A DNA stretch of 61,288 bases from Anaerolineales bacterium (GTDB taxonomy: Bacteria; Chloroflexota; Anaerolineae; Anaerolineales; UBA11579): assembly GCA_016932165.1 (NCBI GenBank), contig JAFGDK010000108.1, positions 1-61,288 on the forward strand, given 5' to 3'. Made by a program: the position numbers and the translations under genes. The notes below the pieces were generated by a model. The model searched no databases and was not told the origin of the DNA. It was given only the letters and a program-made list of their open reading frames with translations. This document shows positions 8,738 through 16,520 of this stretch, one piece after another. Each line of letters opens with the position of its first letter. The stretch's first letter is position 1.

Positions 8738-9754
8738 TTAATAATGGATGATCACCCAGGTACCCACCACCGACTGTTCAAAGACCCATTGGGCTTCCGA
8801 AGTGACCATATTAACACATCCGTGGCTCATCGGGTTGCCGAAATTATTGTGCCAGTACGTGCCGTGGATGCCGTAACCTTTATCATAATACATTGTATAA
8901 GGGACATTGGGGAGGGAATATCCCGGCCCACCCATGTAGGTTGAGACCAGTTTAATGTATACCTGGTATTGGCCGATGATAGTGGGAGTCCCACTCAGGC
9001 CGGTGGAGACGCTGAATTTCTTGACGACCTTATCCCCCCGGTGGGCGAGGAGCTGCTGGTCGCTCAGGTTGACTTCGATCCAGAACTCATTAGCGCCGAT
9101 GTGAGCGGGGCGGGTTGTGAGGTTACCGGGCGGATAGGCCACATGGGTGGACGTGGCCACCGGTGTAGGGGTGAATGTGGGTGTAGGGGTGAAAGTTGGA
9201 GTTGGTGTGGGTGTATTTGTCGGCGTGGGGGTAGGGGTAAAAGTGGGGGTGGGGGTTGGCGTGAGTGGGTTCACCCGGCCAGCCAGGTTTGCCGGGGGGG
9301 AACCTTGGGTTGGCAGCAAATGGGCTGAAACCGCCACGTTGCGCAGGGATGAAAAACCGCCCATCAGTGTGATTGCCACAATGCTGATCAGGGTAATCCC
9401 GGCCAGCCAGGTGAGGGAGGAGGGTTTCTTTTGGACTGTTTTGCTGCTGAGTGCCGCCTGGGAGAAAGCTTTTGTTAGCGGTTTGTTGACCTGCTCCGAC
9501 AATTTTCGGGCCGCCTGTTTGACCCCGACGCGAGCGATCCTGTTGCCGGGATCAAGTTGAAGGGCGTGCTTGTAATAAGCCAGCGCAGCAGAAGGTTTTG
9601 CCAGTGCGCCCAGCATCAACCAGGGCGTAACTTGCTGAGGATCCAATTTGGCGGCGCGCTGAGCCCACTTCCGAGCCAAATTATGGTCACCAGCCCGAAA
9701 AGCCTGGTTGGCGAGTTCAATCGCTTGCGGGTAGCTGTGCGCCGACTCACTCAT
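8738..9754 (-). CDS. Membrane-anchored L,D-transpeptidase with TPR region and Thr/Pro linker
   Basis: The start at 9754 overlaps the amidase stop as ATGA and gives 338 residues; longer readings lack support. Order of parts: a TPR-like helical region (about 10-85), one membrane segment around TWLAGITLISIVAITLMGG, a long Thr/Pro linker of alternating TP units, then an L,D-transpeptidase domain with GIHGTYWHNNFG and MSHGCVNM, catalytic Cys in SHGC. The enzyme would face outward while the TPR region stays inside. The linker is encoded by a low-complexity tract that is G-rich on the opposite strand. Confidence 0.87.
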   Translation of the reverse strand: MSESAHSYPQAIELANQAFRAGDHNLARKWAQRAAKLDPQQVTPWLMLGALAKPSAALAYYKHALQLDPGNRIARVGVKQAARKLSEQVNKPLTKAFSQAALSSKTVQKKPSSLTWLAGITLISIVAITLMGGFSSLRNVAVSAHLLPTQGSPPANLAGRVNPLTPTPTPTFTPTPTPTNTPTPTPTFTPTPTFTPTPVATSTHVAYPPGNLTTRPAHIGANEFWIEVNLSDQQLLAHRGDKVVKKFSVSTGLSGTPTIIGQYQVYIKLVSTYMGGPGYSLPNVPYTMYYDKGYGIHGTYWHNNFGNPMSHGCVNMVTSEAQWVFEQSVVGTWVIIHY

Positions 9755-10536
9755 GGTTGGTTGGTATCCGGCAGGCTTGCGTCTTCGTTGCGGATATAGC
9801 ACAGCACCCCGTTGGCGATTCCCAGCGCCAGCAGATCAGGCTGCTGGGTGAGGATCTGCCTGTCGTTGAACAGGAAGCCGGTCTCAATGATGGCAGCGGC
9901 TGTTTCAGAGTGGATTTCTTCAAATCCGTGGTAGCTGGTCATATCCGGTGTGATCCCGGCATGGAAGGGCATCCCGGTGGTTTCAGAATAACGGCTATAG
10001 ATGCAGGAGACCAACCGGTTGGCCTTGTCAGGGCGGGCTGTTGCCAGGGCATATGCCACCTTGAACCCGCTGGCTTCGTTGCCCAGGGGCAGGCAGGAAT
10101 CTGCATGGATTGAGACCAGGGCGACTGCTTTGTACCCTTCCAGGCGCTCATCATACTCACGCAGCAGGTCAACGTTGAATCCTTCCTGTTGGAGAATTGC
10201 CTGGGTGCGGGTGGCAATATCCAGGTTGACATTCAACTCGGTCAGACCGTCGGGGCAGGTGGCGCCGACATCATCATCTGGATATCCCCAATGTCCAACC
10301 ACAATGCCGATTGTTGGGCGCGGGCTGGGGGTGGGGGTCGGCAGGAATGGGTCTGCCTCAAAAGCCGAAGGGGGGGAAAAGATTTCACCCACACCGCCGG
10401 TCAGGCCGTAGGTGATTCCCAGAGGGGTAAACAGGGTAAAAATGGTGGCCAGAATGGCAGCCGTGACTGAGATCGTCAGCAAACTGCGCATGATCTTAAC
10501 CCGAGTTGGTGAGTTTGTATTCATATCCATAATCAT
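9751..10536 (-). CDS. N-acetylmuramoyl-L-alanine amidase (Amidase_3 type)
   Basis: A 261-residue exported protein with an N-terminal hydrophobic anchor (residues about 17-40) and a short Pro-rich linker. Its catalytic domain starts near TIGIVVGHWG and contains the zinc-site segments: GH early, then ELNVNLDIA (Glu), and later VSIHADS (His), ending with the ETGFL motif that carries the catalytic Glu. It cleaves the bond between muramic acid and the stem peptide. ATG codons occur at 10536, 10530 and 10524; the first is given. It heads the three-gene wall operon and overlaps the next gene by four bases. Confidence 0.85.
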   Translation of the reverse strand: MIMDMNTNSPTRVKIMRSLLTISVTAAILATIFTLFTPLGITYGLTGGVGEIFSPPSAFEADPFLPTPTPSPRPTIGIVVGHWGYPDDDVGATCPDGLTELNVNLDIATRTQAILQQEGFNVDLLREYDERLEGYKAVALVSIHADSCLPLGNEASGFKVAYALATARPDKANRLVSCIYSRYSETTGMPFHAGITPDMTSYHGFEEIHSETAAAIIETGFLFNDRQILTQQPDLLALGIANGVLCYIRNEDASLPDTNQP

Positions 10537-10742
10537 CTCACAGTCCGGGCGTGATGGAAATCGAAAAGAGCCGGGACCTGTGTTCCTAATTTACCATAAC
10601 TTTTAGAAGTATGAAGGAGACAAAAGCATTGCGATTTTGCGATATTGGCAAGATTCTTGCTTGTGGGTGAGAGGGACAATCAGCTCTGCTGATTGTTTGG
10701 GAGAACGGTTTGGCTTTTTTCCGCTGGGCAAGAGGAATACAT

Positions 10743-10757
10743 TCAGCCAAAGGCTGA
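10743..10757. repeat. 15-base palindrome, copy 1
   Basis: TCAGCCAAAGGCTGA is a 6-bp stem with an AAA loop. An identical 15-mer occurs at 15823-15837, also between genes. Confidence 0.5.
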
Positions 10758-10787
10758 ACGTTTAACCCAATTCGATACAATTCTCAA

Positions 10788-10897
<110 letters not shown>

Positions 10898-11011
10898 AAT
10901 GCCTAGGGAGTATAAACCACACCGGTCAAAAATTCAAGCGGATGAACCTGCCTGGGCCAGTCTTTCTGGGGATCTATAAAAAAGTCTGCGATTTAAATAT
11001 CACCAATTCTC

Positions 11012-11040
11012 TTGACACTATAAATCTTTGATAGTAATAT
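11012..11040 (+). promoter_or_regulatory. Promoter of the ABC exporter leader
   Basis: A perfect TTGACA (11012-11017), a 17-base spacer and a weaker TAATAT (11035-11040) point rightward. Transcription would start near 11047, leaving a leader of about 340 nt before the exporter ATPase gene. Confidence 0.6.
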
Positions 11041-11092
11041 CGACAGCGGCTTTGCAAAGAGCCAACAAATTTTAGAAAGGAGACGCATGTAG

Positions 11093-11188
11093 ATGGCAAA
11101 CTTCACAAGCACATACGCTTTTGTAACCCGCAGCCGGCAGAATCTGTCCGGACTCGCTGGTGTTGCCTTGTCGCATTGCGTCTGTTGA
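11093..11188 (+). CDS. Leader peptide ORF (31 codons) ahead of ABC exporter
   Basis: An AAAGGAG site at 11076-11082 precedes an ATG-TAG start-stop pair (11087-11092) and then this ATG. The 31-residue product begins MANFTSTYAFVTRSRQNL and ends SHCVC. Its stop is 29 bases before the first of two terminators, the layout of a translated attenuator. Residues 7-18 (TYAFVTRSRQNL) resemble residues 11-22 of the permease two genes downstream (TYAFVERNANLV), so it may instead be the remnant of an earlier permease copy. Too short for family assignment. Confidence 0.4.
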   Translation: MANFTSTYAFVTRSRQNLSGLAGVALSHCVC

Positions 11189-11217
11189 CCGTTTCGATCT
11201 GAATTTCTGACACAACG

Positions 11218-11250
11218 GCCACGGGCGCATCGACAAGCCCGTGGCTTTTT
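11218..11250 (+). terminator. First leader terminator
   Basis: GCCACGGGC (11218-11226) pairs with GCCCGTGGC (11237-11245) around a ten-base loop, followed by TTTTTA. It sits in the untranslated leader, well before the exporter genes, so it must be overcome for their expression. Confidence 0.7.
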
Positions 11251-11284
11251 ATTTTGGTGGAGTACGCCAATCCACACCACCCTT

Positions 11285-11320
11285 AGGCCACGGGAAAACC
11301 ACCCCGCTGGCCTTTTTGTT
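11285..11320 (+). terminator. Second leader terminator
   Basis: AGGCCACGGG pairs with CCCG-C-TGGCCT (one bulged base), followed by TTTTGTTTT. Its 5' arm GGCCACGGG repeats the 5' arm of the first terminator exactly, so the first terminator's 3' arm could pair here instead and disrupt both. Confidence 0.65.
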
Positions 11321-11388
11321 TTGCCAGACCGGGGAGGAGATGAAGAGAAAGCTTTGGAAACAAACGAAAGAAGGAGCAAGAGAACATC

Positions 11389-12348
11389 ATGACTACATAT
11401 GCAATCATTGTCAACCAGGTGATCAAACGGTTTGGCAGGGAAAAAGATAACCACTGGATCAAAGGTGTCTTCAGAAAATGGACATCTGCCAATGGAAAGA
11501 ACGGCAACAAACCTGTTGAAGAAGAGAACACCGGACCGGTTTTGGCACTGGACACTGTTTCCTTCCAGGTAAAGGAAGGTGAGATCTTCGGGGTGTTGGG
11601 GCCTAACGGTTCTGGCAAGTCGACCCTCATTCGGCTGATGTCAACGTTGCTGCTGCCAGATGAAGGCCAGATATTGGTGATGGGCCTTGATCCAGTTCAC
11701 AGGCAGATTGAAGTCCAGCAGCTGATCAACCGGGTATCGGTGGAGGCCAGCTTCTTCAAGAAGCTTTCCCCGATGGAGAATCTGATCTACGGGGCACGCC
11801 TCTACGGTATGGGCGGCAAGGAAATCCGCCAGCGCGTTGTGCAGATCCTCACCCGGCTGGGGCTTGAGAAGCGCAATATCTTCAATCCGATGGAAGAGAT
11901 GTCCCGCGGCATGCAGCAGAAAGTGGCCATTGCGCGGGCACTGCTCTCCCGGCCGAAGATCCTGCTTCTCGACGAGCCCACCACTGGTCTGGATCCGGTC
12001 TCCAAGCGTGAGGTGCAGGCAGTGGTGATGGAACTGAAAGAACAGGATGGCACCACGATTCTGCTCACCACCCACGACATGAACGAGGCTGAAGTCCTCT
12101 GCGACCGGGTGGCGATCCTGCACAAGGGCAAACTGATTGCCCTGGATACGCCGGAAGCGCTCAAGGACCTGGTCCCGAGAATGAATGGGCACAAACCCAG
12201 CCTGGAAGATGTCTTCATCCACCTCACCGGCGATAAGCTGAAAGAGGAGCAGAAGGAAGATATTGAGTCTGCCCAGGCGATGGTCCGGGCGATCACCAAC
12301 GCAGATAAACTGGTTGAGAAAGAATCGCAGCCAGCGTTGGAACAATAA
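11389..12348 (+). CDS. ABC exporter ATP-binding protein
   Basis: This 319-residue ATPase of the CcmA/DrrA type has Walker A GPNGSGKST, a Q-loop-region ASFFKKLSPMENL, signature MSRGMQQKVAIARALL, Walker B ILLLDEPTTGLDP and switch LTTHDM. An insert of about 30 residues (15-45, basic) precedes the first strand. The extended C terminus (SLEDVFIHLTGDKL and an acidic tail) is usual for drug or polysaccharide exporters. AAGGAGCAAG lies before the ATG. It pairs with the permease 17 bases downstream. The substrate is unknown; the controlled leader and the neighbouring acetyltransferases hint at export of a toxic compound. Confidence 0.88.
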   Translation: MTTYAIIVNQVIKRFGREKDNHWIKGVFRKWTSANGKNGNKPVEEENTGPVLALDTVSFQVKEGEIFGVLGPNGSGKSTLIRLMSTLLLPDEGQILVMGLDPVHRQIEVQQLINRVSVEASFFKKLSPMENLIYGARLYGMGGKEIRQRVVQILTRLGLEKRNIFNPMEEMSRGMQQKVAIARALLSRPKILLLDEPTTGLDPVSKREVQAVVMELKEQDGTTILLTTHDMNEAEVLCDRVAILHKGKLIALDTPEALKDLVPRMNGHKPSLEDVFIHLTGDKLKEEQKEDIESAQAMVRAITNADKLVEKESQPALEQ

Positions 12349-12365
12349 CAAGGAGGTACAAAATT

Positions 12366-13196
12366 ATGTCTACAACGATACAGAACATACAAGCGACGTA
12401 TGCGTTTGTGGAACGAAATGCCAACCTCGTTAAGAGGTATTGGGCCTGGGAACTGGTCTGGATGGTCTACTCGATCGCCAACAGTCTCTCGGTCAGCTTT
12501 ATCGGATTGGGGATGGAAGCTCTCTCCGGCGAGCAGGCCAATGTGGATGGGCGGTTCCTGGTGCTTTATTTGGTCATCGGCACCCTGGTGTGGCGTTACC
12601 TGACCACCGTGTTCTATTGGATCACCGAGGTGATCTCGATCGAGCGCTGGGAAGGCACGATCGAGTACACCCTGATGGCGCCAGTCCGCAGGGTGGTACA
12701 CATGGCCGGGCAGACGGTTTTCGCAGTCGTTTACAGCCTGTTCTTCACCGGAGTGATCCTGGTGGTGACTGTGTTTGTCTTCGACCTTGACATGTCTCAG
12801 GCCAACCTGTGGGGCGGGCTGGTGATGCTGATCGCAGGGAGCTTCTCCTTCATCGGTATCAGCATCATGGTCTCGGTGTTGCCGCTGCTCTTCCCGGAGC
12901 GCGGCGCGCAGATGACGCATATCGTGATTGCCGTGTTGTTACTGGTCTCGGGAGTTTACTATCCCATCGAGGTGCTGCCCAAAGCCTTACAGGTGTTTGG
13001 CGTGGTCAGTCCGGCCACCTACGTTTTGGATGGCGTCCGCCTGACGCTGCTGGAGGGCACACCGACAAACCAGCTCTGGCCGCAGATTTGGCCGGTGCTG
13101 GTGATGGGTACAGTACTGATCCCCCTGGGCTTGTGGGTATTCAATCTTGCTGAACGGTACGCCAAACGTACCGGGAAACTGGCACGTAACGGGTGA
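12366..13196 (+). CDS. ABC-2 type exporter permease
   Basis: This 276-residue membrane protein of the ABC-2 permease family has about six hydrophobic segments. It has the N-terminal amphipathic segment FVERNANLVKRYWAWEL, and the later loop segment LLFPERGAQMTHIVIAVLLLVSGVYYPIEVLP is characteristic of the DrrB/NodJ group. AGGAGGT precedes the ATG. It makes the membrane channel for the preceding ATPase. A 12-bp hairpin follows the stop. Confidence 0.87.
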   Translation: MSTTIQNIQATYAFVERNANLVKRYWAWELVWMVYSIANSLSVSFIGLGMEALSGEQANVDGRFLVLYLVIGTLVWRYLTTVFYWITEVISIERWEGTIEYTLMAPVRRVVHMAGQTVFAVVYSLFFTGVILVVTVFVFDLDMSQANLWGGLVMLIAGSFSFIGISIMVSVLPLLFPERGAQMTHIVIAVLLLVSGVYYPIEVLPKALQVFGVVSPATYVLDGVRLTLLEGTPTNQLWPQIWPVLVMGTVLIPLGLWVFNLAERYAKRTGKLARNG

Positions 13197-13199
13197 CTG

Positions 13200-13227
13200 A
13201 CAATCATCTTGTGATCAAGATGATTGT
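13200..13227. terminator. Hairpin after ABC exporter genes
   Basis: ACAATCATCTTG and CAAGATGATTGT form a perfect 12-bp stem around TGAT directly after the permease stop. Only a short TTA follows, so termination would be weak. Confidence 0.5.
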
Positions 13228-13230
13228 TTA

Positions 13231-13251
13231 GGAGTTTGCGGAGCAAACTCC
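13231..13251. repeat. GGAGTTTG-type palindrome, copy 1
   Basis: GGAGTTTG and CAAACTCC enclose CGGAG. The same arms with a different five-base loop occur at 25315-25335. Both copies lie just after the end of a gene and without a T-run. Confidence 0.5.
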
Positions 13252-13365
13252 AGGATAAGATCATCAGTTTCCTGATAAGTGCTGTTAGCAAGGTTGCCTC
13301 CCAATCAGATTCCTTCATGCTTGGCTGGTGAACTCATCAGCAGAAGCCTTACAGAGGAGGCAGTC

Positions 13366-13620
13366 ATGTTTGATCAACTCAAGAAAATGATCAACAGATC
13401 ACAGGCACAAAGCCTGGAATTTGAACCTTACAATCAACCGCAGCATGAAACTTTTCAGTGGCAGCCGACGGATGTCTCCAAACTGAGTCTTACCAGCCGG
13501 CGCCTCCGGGAGATCGAAGCCAGCCTGGCAGAGAAAACCCGGGCTGAGTTTGCTGCTGTGACCAAAGAGCTAAATAAAAACCAGCTAAAAGATGGTCGCA
13601 ACAGTGTTGAAAACAACTAA
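13366..13620 (+). CDS. Small hypothetical protein (84 aa)
   Basis: The ATG follows a GAGGAGG site, giving 84 residues; the upstream extension of the frame crosses the intergenic hairpins and is unlikely to be translated. It is hydrophilic, with a Gln-rich middle (EPYNQPQHETFQWQPTD) and a charged helical C terminus (SRRLREIEASLAEKTRAEF). It has no signal, membrane segment or family I recognise. It sits between the exporter and the acetyltransferases on the same strand. Confidence 0.65.
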   Translation: MFDQLKKMINRSQAQSLEFEPYNQPQHETFQWQPTDVSKLSLTSRRLREIEASLAEKTRAEFAAVTKELNKNQLKDGRNSVENN

Positions 13621-13624
13621 ACCA

Positions 13625-13658
13625 GGCAGGGAGGACGCTTCAAGAAGGCCTCCCTGCC
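13625..13658 (+). terminator. Stem-loop between small protein and GNAT gene
   Basis: GGCAGGGAGG pairs with CCTCCCTGCC over 10 bp, with a short inner CTTC/GAAG helix. No T-run follows, so it may act as a processing or attenuation structure and not a terminator proper. Confidence 0.45.
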
Positions 13659-13678
13659 GCTAGAAATCAGGAAATGAA

Positions 13679-14707
13679 ATGAAAACTCTAAGCATAGAAG
13701 TTGAGCTTAAGAAGTTACCGGACATCCCTGGTCTGGTTTTTAGAGGCTTTAGGGGTGAAGAAGATTACCCGGGTATGCTGGCTGCCTACTTAGCCGCCAT
13801 GAAAGCAGATGGGGTTGAAGCCTCAGATACACTGGAACAGCTAGCCTATAACTACAACCACCTGGTCCGTTGCGATCCCTACACAGATATGCTCATCGCG
13901 GAGTTGGATGGCGAGATTATCGCGTACGGCCGCACCGGGTGGAATGCCGAACTGAACAATAACCACATTTATTACTTCTTTGTTCACCTTAAGCCAGAGT
14001 GGCGCGGCACAGGAGTGGGTATTTATATGGCTGAATGGCTGATCAACCGGGCCAAAGAGATTGCACGGGATCATCCCGCGGATGCACCCAAATACCTGCA
14101 GGTGTGGTCGAGCGACCGCCAAAAATGGCAAAGCAGAATGTCGGAAGACCTGGGTATGAAGCCCGTCCGCTACGGGTCTGAGATGACCCGTCTGTGCTCT
14201 GAGCCGGTTGAAGTGCACCCGCTCCCGGATGGGATCGAGGTGCGACCCATCACCCCGGATTTGATGCGGGCTGTTTGGGAGGCGGAGGCGGAGGCGGAGG
14301 CGGAGGCTTTCCGCGATCACTGGGGATATGTTGAACCCACAGAGGAGAACTATCAGGCCTGGCTGAACTGGCCGCTGCAATCACCCGAACTGTGGAAAGT
14401 GGCCTTTGACGGCGATCAGGTTGTGGGTATGGTGCGCAACTTTATCAATCATGAAGAGAACAGGGAATACAAGCGCAAACGCGGATACACTGAAGACATT
14501 AGCGTACGGCGGCCCTGGCGCCGGAAGGGGATTGCTCGAGCCCTCCTGACCGATAGTATCCAGATGTTCATCGAGATGGGGATGGAAGAGACCTGCCTGG
14601 GTGTGGATACTGAGAATCCCAATGGCGCGTTGGCTCTGTACACCGGGGTGGGTTACCAGAAGATCCATACCGGGATTACCTATCGTAAGCCGATGGAGAA
14701 GCTGTAA
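13679..14707 (+). CDS. Double-GNAT acetyltransferase, paralogue A
   Basis: The 342 residues form two GNAT folds in tandem, as in mycothiol synthase-like enzymes. The first (about 10-175) has the weaker acetyl-CoA loop EWRGTGVGIYMAEWL; the second (about 180-342) has the strong loop RRPWRRKGIARALL and the C-terminal NPNGALALYTGVGYQ signature. The gene following it is a paralogue. Near residue 200 an AEAEAEAEA run is encoded by a perfect GAGGCG repeat, absent at the same place in the paralogue. It transfers an acetyl group to an amine; the substrate is unknown. Confidence 0.8.
   Translation: MKTLSIEVELKKLPDIPGLVFRGFRGEEDYPGMLAAYLAAMKADGVEASDTLEQLAYNYNHLVRCDPYTDMLIAELDGEIIAYGRTGWNAELNNNHIYYFFVHLKPEWRGTGVGIYMAEWLINRAKEIARDHPADAPKYLQVWSSDRQKWQSRMSEDLGMKPVRYGSEMTRLCSEPVEVHPLPDGIEVRPITPDLMRAVWEAEAEAEAEAFRDHWGYVEPTEENYQAWLNWPLQSPELWKVAFDGDQVVGMVRNFINHEENREYKRKRGYTEDISVRRPWRRKGIARALLTDSIQMFIEMGMEETCLGVDTENPNGALALYTGVGYQKIHTGITYRKPMEKL
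14279..14308 (+). repeat. Hexanucleotide repeat GAGGCG within GNAT gene
   Basis: Four perfect GAGGCG units plus GAGGCT encode alternating Glu-Ala. Gains or losses of one unit keep the reading frame. Confidence 0.85.
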
Positions 14708-14726
14708 ACAATCAAAGGAGAGCCTG

Positions 14727-15734
14727 ATGAATGAACTAGCATACTTACCTGAGGGGTTCAGCATCCGCCCGGTGACCTTGGAAGATATCCCCGCTGCGGT
14801 GGAATTGTTCAACCAAACTTCCGTGGAAATGATCGGCAGCCGCGACTTCACCCCCAAAGAGATTGAAAAAGATTGGACCACCCCTGGCGTGGCCCCGGAA
14901 ACAGATTTCAGGGCGGTTATTTCACCTGATGGACTGTTAGTTGGTTACGTAGAGGTCTGGACGATTGGGGAGCTGCCTGTCCACCCCTGGGTGTGGGGGC
15001 GCGTCCACCCGGATTTCAAAGGGTTGGGGATCGGCACCGCCTTGCTGACCTGGGCTGAGCGGCGAGCCAGCCAGGTGATCGAGACCGTACCGCCAGATGC
15101 CCGGGTGGCATTCCGTTCCACAGCGTTTGATACACACCAACCTTCCAACGATCTGCTCAACGGCTACGGTATGAAAAAGATCCGCCACAGCTTTCAGATG
15201 CGGATTAGGATGACAGAAAAACCGCCCGAACCGGTGTGGCCTGAGGGGATCAGCGTGCGCACGTTCCGCCCGGAGGATCTGGAAGCTGTTTACCGCGCTG
15301 ATGAGGAAGCCTTCCAGGACCATTTTGGACATACTCCCCAAGAATTCGAAGCCGGACTGGCGCGCTTCAGGCACATGTTTGTGGAAGATGAAGAAGGATT
15401 TGACCCGGAACTGTGGTTCCTGGCAATGGACGGGGAGGAGATCGCTGGCATCAGCCTGTGCCGAAAACAGAGTTGGGAAGATAAAGACCTTGGTTGGGTC
15501 AGCTCTCTTGCCGTGCGCCGCCCCTGGCGTAAATGTGGAATCGGCCTGGCCTTGCTGCAGGAGAGCTTCAATGCCTTCTGGCAGCGCGGCAAGAAAAGCG
15601 TTGGTCTGGGAGTGGATGGCGAGAATCTGACCGGGGCACTGCGTTTGTACAAGAAGGCGGGCATGAAGACCCACCGCCAGCACAATATGTACGAAAAAGA
15701 GCTTCGTCCAGGCAGGGAATACTCGACTCATTAG
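14727..15734 (+). CDS. Double-GNAT acetyltransferase, paralogue B
   Basis: The ATG at 14727 follows AAAGGAG, 20 bases after paralogue A, giving 335 residues; a longer in-frame reading would overlap that gene. Two GNAT domains are visible: the first with HPDFKGLGIGTALLTWAE, the second with RRPWRKCGIGLALL and LTGALRLYKKAGMK. At the position of the other copy's repeat it reads YRADEEAFQDH. The gene pair probably arose by tandem duplication. Confidence 0.8.
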   Translation: MNELAYLPEGFSIRPVTLEDIPAAVELFNQTSVEMIGSRDFTPKEIEKDWTTPGVAPETDFRAVISPDGLLVGYVEVWTIGELPVHPWVWGRVHPDFKGLGIGTALLTWAERRASQVIETVPPDARVAFRSTAFDTHQPSNDLLNGYGMKKIRHSFQMRIRMTEKPPEPVWPEGISVRTFRPEDLEAVYRADEEAFQDHFGHTPQEFEAGLARFRHMFVEDEEGFDPELWFLAMDGEEIAGISLCRKQSWEDKDLGWVSSLAVRRPWRKCGIGLALLQESFNAFWQRGKKSVGLGVDGENLTGALRLYKKAGMKTHRQHNMYEKELRPGREYSTH

Positions 15735-15822
15735 AATATTAATCCCTTGCACGCGGTAAACCAGCAGGGCGCGCAATTAGTAATAGCGTTTGCGAAGCTG
15801 TCTGCGAGCAAAGGCCCATTGG

Positions 15823-15837
15823 TCAGCCAAAGGCTGA
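15823..15837. repeat. 15-base palindrome, copy 2
   Basis: TCAGCCAAAGGCTGA is identical to 10743-10757 and lies in the 164-base gap between the GNAT and HAD genes. Confidence 0.5.
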
Positions 15838-15898
15838 CTGGTCCCCATAATTCCCGGATATGGTTTAAAATCCTGGGGCAGGGAAAGAGAAACTAAAG

Positions 15899-16519
15899 AT
15901 GGCAATCAAGACAATCTTTTGGGATATTGGCGGTGTGCTGGAACGCACCGAGGACCACAACCCGCGGGCAGCCCTTGCAGACCGGCTGGGCTGGACTGTA
16001 CCTGACCTCAGCCGGCTGATCTTCGGCCATACCGACCACTTCCGTATCCAGCTGGGTGAGATCGGCCCGGAAGAACATTACGCCAATATCGCTGAGGCTC
16101 TGGATATCACTCCCTGTGGGGTTGATCAGGTCTTCGCTGAATTCTTTGCCGGCGACCAGCTTGATCGGGCGCTGGTGGAGTATATCCGTTCACTTAAGCA
16201 GGATTACACCACGGCGGTGATCAGCAATTACACCGTCATCTTGCGTGAGAAGATCGAAAACCAGTGGCAGATTGGGGATGCTTTTGATGAATTGATCATT
16301 TCATCCGAAGTGGGCATGATGAAGCCGGCTCCTGGAATTTTCTATATTGCCCTGGAAAAGACCAGCACTGTGCCTGAAGAGGCTGTTTTGATTGACGATT
16401 TTATCCAAAATGTGGAAGGCGCACACAATGTGGGCATGCAGGCAATCCTCTTTGAGACGCCGGCGCAAGCGATGAATGATCTCAACGCACTGATCAACGA
16501 TTTAACAGGACACAACTAA
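15899..16519 (+). CDS. HAD superfamily hydrolase
   Basis: The 206-residue protein has HAD motif I as FWDIGGVL (nucleophile Asp8; second position Gly, as in the YihX-like group), motif II around AVISNYT, a lysine in MMKPAPGIF and motif IV VLIDDF. Together these fit a small-molecule phosphatase of subfamily IA. It ends one base before the MFS gene, so the two are coupled. The substrate cannot be told. Confidence 0.82.
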   Translation: MAIKTIFWDIGGVLERTEDHNPRAALADRLGWTVPDLSRLIFGHTDHFRIQLGEIGPEEHYANIAEALDITPCGVDQVFAEFFAGDQLDRALVEYIRSLKQDYTTAVISNYTVILREKIENQWQIGDAFDELIISSEVGMMKPAPGIFYIALEKTSTVPEEAVLIDDFIQNVEGAHNVGMQAILFETPAQAMNDLNALINDLTGHN

Positions 16520-16520
16520 G

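Noticed and set aside
9147..9560. Rightward Gly/Val-repeat frame
   Set aside because: It is the antisense of the Thr/Pro linker of the L,D-transpeptidase; the repeats come from the coding tract of the real gene.
11047..11388. T-box or known riboswitch in the exporter leader
   Set aside because: I could not find the T-box core or any familiar ligand-riboswitch motif; attenuation by translation fits better.
10993..11454. Leftward open frame of 153 codons
   Set aside because: It covers the promoter, the leader ORF and both leader terminators on the other strand and shows no protein-family features.
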